A stretch of DNA of 64,000 nt from Antilocapra americana (taxonomy: Eukaryota; Chordata; Mammalia; Artiodactyla; Antilocapridae): NCBI GenBank assembly GCA_007570785.1, contig ML664183.1, positions 18,709,368 through 18,773,367 of the forward strand. The letters run 5' to 3'. The translations under genes and the position numbers were made by a program. Under the pieces are notes generated by a model. It saw only the letters and a program-made list of their open reading frames with translations. It was not told the DNA's origin and searched no databases. Positions 60,305-64,000 of this stretch are shown piece by piece (position 1 is the stretch's first letter; every line of letters begins with the position of its first letter).

Positions 60305-62285
60305 CATCAGTTCAGTTCAGTTGTTCAGTCATGTCCGAATCTTGACCCCATGAACTGCAGCACGCCAGGGAGCTTGCTCAAACGCCTATCCATTGAGTCG
60401 GTAATGCCATTCAACTGTCTCATTCTCTGTCATCTCCCTCTCCTCCTGCCTTCAGTCTTTCCCAGCATCAGGTTCTTTTCCAGTGAGTCAGCTCTTTGCA
60501 TCAGATGGCCAAAGTACTGGTGCTTCAGCATCAGTCCCTGTAATGCATATTCAGGGTTGATTTCCTGTTGTATTGACTTGTTTGATCTCCTTACAGTCCA
60601 AGGGACGCTCAAGAGTTCTCTCCAACACTCAGTTCAAAAGCATCAATTCTTCAGTGCTCAGCTGTCTTTATGGTCTAACTACCACATCCACAGATGACCA
60701 CTGGGAAAACCAAAGCTTTGACTAGATGGACCTTTGTTAGCCAAGTAATGTCACTGCTTTTTAATATGCTGTCTAGGTTGGTCATAGCTTTTCTTCCAAG
60801 GAGCAAGCATCTTTTAATTTCAGGACTGCAGTCACCATCTGCACTGATTTTGGAGCCCAAGAAAATAAAGTCTGTCAATGTTACCATTGTTCCCCATCTA
60901 TTTGCAATGAAGTGATGGGACCAGATGCCATGATCTTCATTTTTTTAATGTTGTGTTTTAAGCCAGTTTTTTCATGCTCCTCTTTCACTTTCATTAAGAG
61001 GCTCCTTAGTTCTTTGCTTTCTGCCGTAAGGGTGGTGTCCTCTACGTATCTGGGATTATTGATATTTCCCCCTGAAATCTTGATTCCAGCTTGTGCTTCA
61101 TCCATTCCAGCATTTCACATCATGTACTATGCATATAAGTTAAATAGGCAAGGTCATAATATACAGCCTTAATGTACTCCTTTCTCAATTTGAAACTAGT
61201 CTGTTGTTCCATGTCCAGTTCTAACTTGCTTCTTGCCCTGCATACAGATTTCTCAGGAGGCAGTTAAGGTAGTCTGGTGTTACCGTATCTTTAAGAATTT
61301 TCCACAGTTTTTTGTGAGCTACACAGTCAAAGGCTTTGGCCTAATCAGTAAAGCAGAAGTAGATGTTTTTCTGGAACTCTCTTGCTTTTTTGATGATGCA
61401 ACGGGTGTTGGCAATTTGATCTCCAGTTCCTCTGCCTTTGCTAAAATCCAGCTTGAACATCTGGAAGTTAATGGTTCACATACTGTTGAAGCCTGGCTTG
61501 GAGAATTTTGAGCATTTCTTCGCTAGCATGTGAGATGAGTGTAATTGTGTGGTAGTTTGAACATTCTTTGGCATTGCCTTTCTTTGAATCTTTGAAGACT
61601 TGAAATAGCTCAGCTAGAATTCCATCACCTCCACTAGCTTTGTTCATAGTGATGCTTCCTAAGGCCGTTGTGACTATGTATTCTGGTATATCTGGCTCTA
61701 GATGAGTGATCACACCATTGTGGTTATCTGGATCATTAAGGTCTTTTTTGTATGGTTCTTCTTAGTATCTTCTGCTTCTGTTAGGTACACACTGTTTCTG
61801 TCCTTCATTATGCCCATCCTTGCATGAAAAGTTCCCTTGGTATCTCTAATTTTCTTGAAGAGATCACTAGTCTTCCCCATCCTATTGTTTTCTTCTATCT
61901 CTTTGGACTGATCACAGAGGAAGGCTTTCTTATCTCTCCTTGCTATTCTTTGGAACTCTGTGTTCAGATGGATATATCTTTCCTTTTCTCCTTTGCCTTT
62001 TGATGCTCTTCTGTTCTCAGCTATTTGCAAGGCCTCCTCAGACAACTATTTTGCCTTTTTTGCATTTCTTCTTGGGGATGGTTTTGCTCACTGCCTCCTG
62101 TAAAGTGTTATCAACCTCTCTCCATAGTTCTTCGGCACTCTATCAGATCTAATCCTTTGAATCTATTTGTCACTTCCACTGTATAGTCATAATGGATTTG
62201 GTTTAGGTCATACCTGAATGGTCTTGTGGTTTTTCTTAATTTCTTCAATTCAAGTCTGAATTTTTCAATAAGGAGACATTTTCAA
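60305..62285 (-). mobile_element. BovB LINE, ~2 kb, antisense
   Basis: It starts with the BovB tail in reverse (AGTTCAGTTGTTCAGTCATG) and extends through the 3' region and most of the reverse-transcriptase ORF into the linker after the endonuclease. Fragments recognised on the minus strand include MNKASGGDGILAELFQV and RDTKGTFHARMGIMKDRN. Many stops and frameshifts make it non-functional. It is the longest BovB in the window. Confidence 0.92.
60881..62045 (-). pseudogene. Decayed BovB reverse-transcriptase ORF
   Basis: Three open stretches (62045-61710, 61713-61468 and 61105-60881 on the minus strand) cover the region before the RT, the RT fingers and the catalytic region. The catalytic box reads YVED (61037-61048), so the first essential Asp of the Y-x-D-D motif is replaced by Glu. 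The gaps between stretches are frameshifted. Confidence 0.88.
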
Positions 62286-62309
62286 TATCAATACAATGAT
62301 TTGATTGTT

Positions 62310-62420
62310 CTGCAGATGAGCAAACAGTGGTTTAGAGCACTTGCCTGTGTTCACAAAACTAGCAAATAGCAGGACTGTGATTGGACCCATGTTTATCTGA
62401 CTTCCAAATCTGTTCTCTTT
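62310..62420 (+). mobile_element. MIR SINE fragment
   Basis: AGATGAGCAAACAGTGGTTT, TTGCCTGTGTTCACAAAACT and AGCAAATAGCAGGACTGTGA follow MIR order. Confidence 0.7.
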
Positions 62421-63084
62421 TTACTTGGCTATGCGCAGAATATGTAAACTCTTATGCAGAAACACAGATTCTTTAGTGGAAAAAAGTGTCATCTGGAGGG
62501 AGGAGTATTTCCAGGTTCTGCCAGGATGTGGTGGGTTGAAGTTAGGTCCTTCATCTCACCCGATACCTTTGTGTACTTTAAGTAAGTCACAGACCCATTG
62601 AGTAAACCCATTGAATAAACTCTTAAGAAGGCGAGGCTATGTCTAGTTCCAGGATTTATTTCCCTTCTCGCAAAATTTGTTTTACCCTTTGTCAACCGTG
62701 CAGTCTGAAATCTTTGTGTTCAAAGGGAAGAGAAGGAGAGTTAATTAATGTTTTAACTGTATTTGAAAATAGAGATTTTGAGAGATTATAGTGTTTTCAT
62801 TCCCTGTCCAATGGAAATGATACTATGGTTGAAAAGAAAAGACAGGGACCTCTTGAAAAGACTCGGGGACCTGAGTTGTCATCCACAAGATAAATAGGGA
62901 ATGCAGCATATTAGTCACGAATGGTAACAAATTGCCCTTGCAGGAGGGACCTGCCTTACTGAGCCACATGCTCAAAAATAAGAAATGACAGACTACACTG
63001 GAGAAAGGGCCTTTTAGGAAGGTGTCACGGTGAATTGAGCATGAAGAGTGGGATTACTGACTGGCTTGAAATTTCATTGGTTCT
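62421..63084. other. Unique intronic sequence
   Basis: Nothing recognised. Confidence 0.4.
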
Positions 63085-63094
63085 CAATAGCTAA

Positions 63095-63363
63095 AGGAGA
63101 AGACAGTAGCAACCCACTCCAGTACTCTTGCCTGGAAAATCCCCTTGACAGAGGAGCCTGGTAGGCTGCAGTCCATGGGGTCGTGAGGAGTTGGACACGA
63201 CTGAGTGACTTCACTTTCACTTTTCACTTTCATGCATTGGAGAAGGAAATGGCAACCCACTCCAGTGTTCTTGCCTGGGGAATCCCAGGGACAGGGTAGC
63301 CTGGTGGGCTGCTGTCTATGGGGTCACACAGAGTTGGACACGACTGAATTGACTTAGCAGCAG
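63095..63363 (+). mobile_element. Bov-A2 dimeric SINE with target-site duplications
   Basis: Two Bov-A units joined by the linker CACTTTCACTTTTCACTTTC. Unit 1 has CAGTAGCAACCCACTCCAGT and unit 2 has GGAAATGGCAACCCACTCC. It ends in an AGCAGCAG run. The flanks CAATAGCTAA (63085-63094 and 63364-63373) are identical. Confidence 0.95.
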
Positions 63364-63403
63364 CAATAGCTAAGTGTTTAAAGGACCTTAGTAGAGCTAG
63401 AAT

Positions 63404-63618
63404 TGGACTTCCCTGGTGGCTCAGTGGCCAAGAATCTTCCTGCATTGCAGGAGACCTGAGTTTGATCTGTCGATTGGGAAGATCCTCTGGAGGAGGGCAT
63501 GGCAACCCACTCCAGTACTCTTGCCTAGAGAATCCCATGGAGATAGGAGCCTGGTGGGCTACAGTCCATAGGGTCACACAGAGTCAGACACAACTGAAGC
63601 AGCTAAGCAGTAGCAGAT
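63404..63618 (+). mobile_element. Bov-tA SINE, sense
   Basis: Head GGACTTCCCTGGTGGCTCAG, tail GTCAGACACAACTGAAGCAG. Low divergence. It lies 40 bp from the Bov-A2 dimer. Confidence 0.95.
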
Positions 63619-63699
63619 CCAGGGATAAAATCATTGTGTATACATTAATTATATCCATCTCCGTTGAGTACCCTTGGTTTGCCAAATTTAGTATATAGC

Positions 63700-63850
63700 T
63701 AGTACTGAAGTTCTAATTTTCACAGTAACCCTGATAGGTATGAATTGTTCCAGCCTGAGAAATTAGGAAATTGAAGCTAGTGAGGTGAAGTTATTTCCAA
63801 TTCACACAATTGTAGGTGGTTATGTCCTTTCCAATTTTGGCACCATGCTG
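63700..63850 (+). mobile_element. MIR SINE remnant
   Basis: TTCACAGTAACCCTGATAGG, AGCCTGAGAAATTAGGAAAT and TAGTGAGGTGAAGTTATTTC follow the MIR centre. Confidence 0.7.
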
Positions 63851-64000
63851 CTGGTTATCCTAGTTAATACCAACACAGAAGGCTGTGCTAGAAGTGCCCA
63901 GAGCATGTCTTCGACTGCTTTAGCATCATCTTGTTTATGTGATAAATTTCATATTTCCGGATGGACTGGTACCACAATTACAGTGGTTCCTAAAGGCATT

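Overview
This window is vertebrate nuclear DNA from a ruminant, most likely a bovid. The evidence is a dense load of retroelements specific to that lineage: tRNA-derived Bov-tA SINEs, one dimeric Bov-A2, BovB (RTE) LINE copies, ruminant L1 3' ends and CHR-type SINEs. They lie over an older mammalian layer of MIR, L2, MER5/hAT and old L1. The species cannot be fixed from sequence alone. Nothing bacterial, plasmid or phage is present, and no CRISPR array was seen.

Only one protein-coding segment could be supported: a 106-bp internal exon at 36428-36533 on the + strand. It has a strong acceptor (pyrimidine tract plus AG) and a good donor (AAG|gtagga). Its translation (…[13 protein letters not shown]…TEYMEFLK…) is that of cGMP-dependent protein kinase 1 (PRKG1), at the end of cyclic-nucleotide-binding domain A and the start of domain B. 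The rest of the window is therefore read as two very long PRKG1 introns, about 36.4 kb upstream and 27.5 kb downstream of the exon, continuing beyond both edges.

Layout. 1-19.2 kb is an accessory-rich intron stretch with many Bov-tA copies, four BovB fragments and a twin-primed L1 at 13.0-14.0 kb, plus a MIR/MER5 cluster at 18.2-18.95 kb. 19.2-29.6 kb is a 10.4-kb interval with no recognisable young ruminant retroelement, only MIR/L2 remnants. 29.6-35.8 kb holds a head-to-head SINE pair, a CHR SINE and a second twin-primed L1. 35.8-40.7 kb around the exon is again free of young elements. 40.7-52.7 kb contains SINEs, a solitary antisense LTR (41.55-42.19 kb), old L1, a hAT remnant, the largest twin-primed L1 (49.0-51.3 kb) and a BovB reverse-transcriptase fragment. 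52.7-57.8 kb is mostly unique AT-rich intron. 57.8-64 kb holds a roughly 2-kb BovB copy, a Bov-A2 dimer and further SINEs.

The most interesting structure is in the transposons. All three of the longer ruminant L1 insertions are 5'-inverted (twin-primed), with readable target-site duplications, and all have the 3' arm antisense to PRKG1. One of them has landed in the terminal repeat of a hAT transposon. I did not find an undescribed gene system. The candidates worth checking are the 10-kb repeat-poor interval, the inverted SINE pairs, a foldback at a BovB junction, and the solo LTR.
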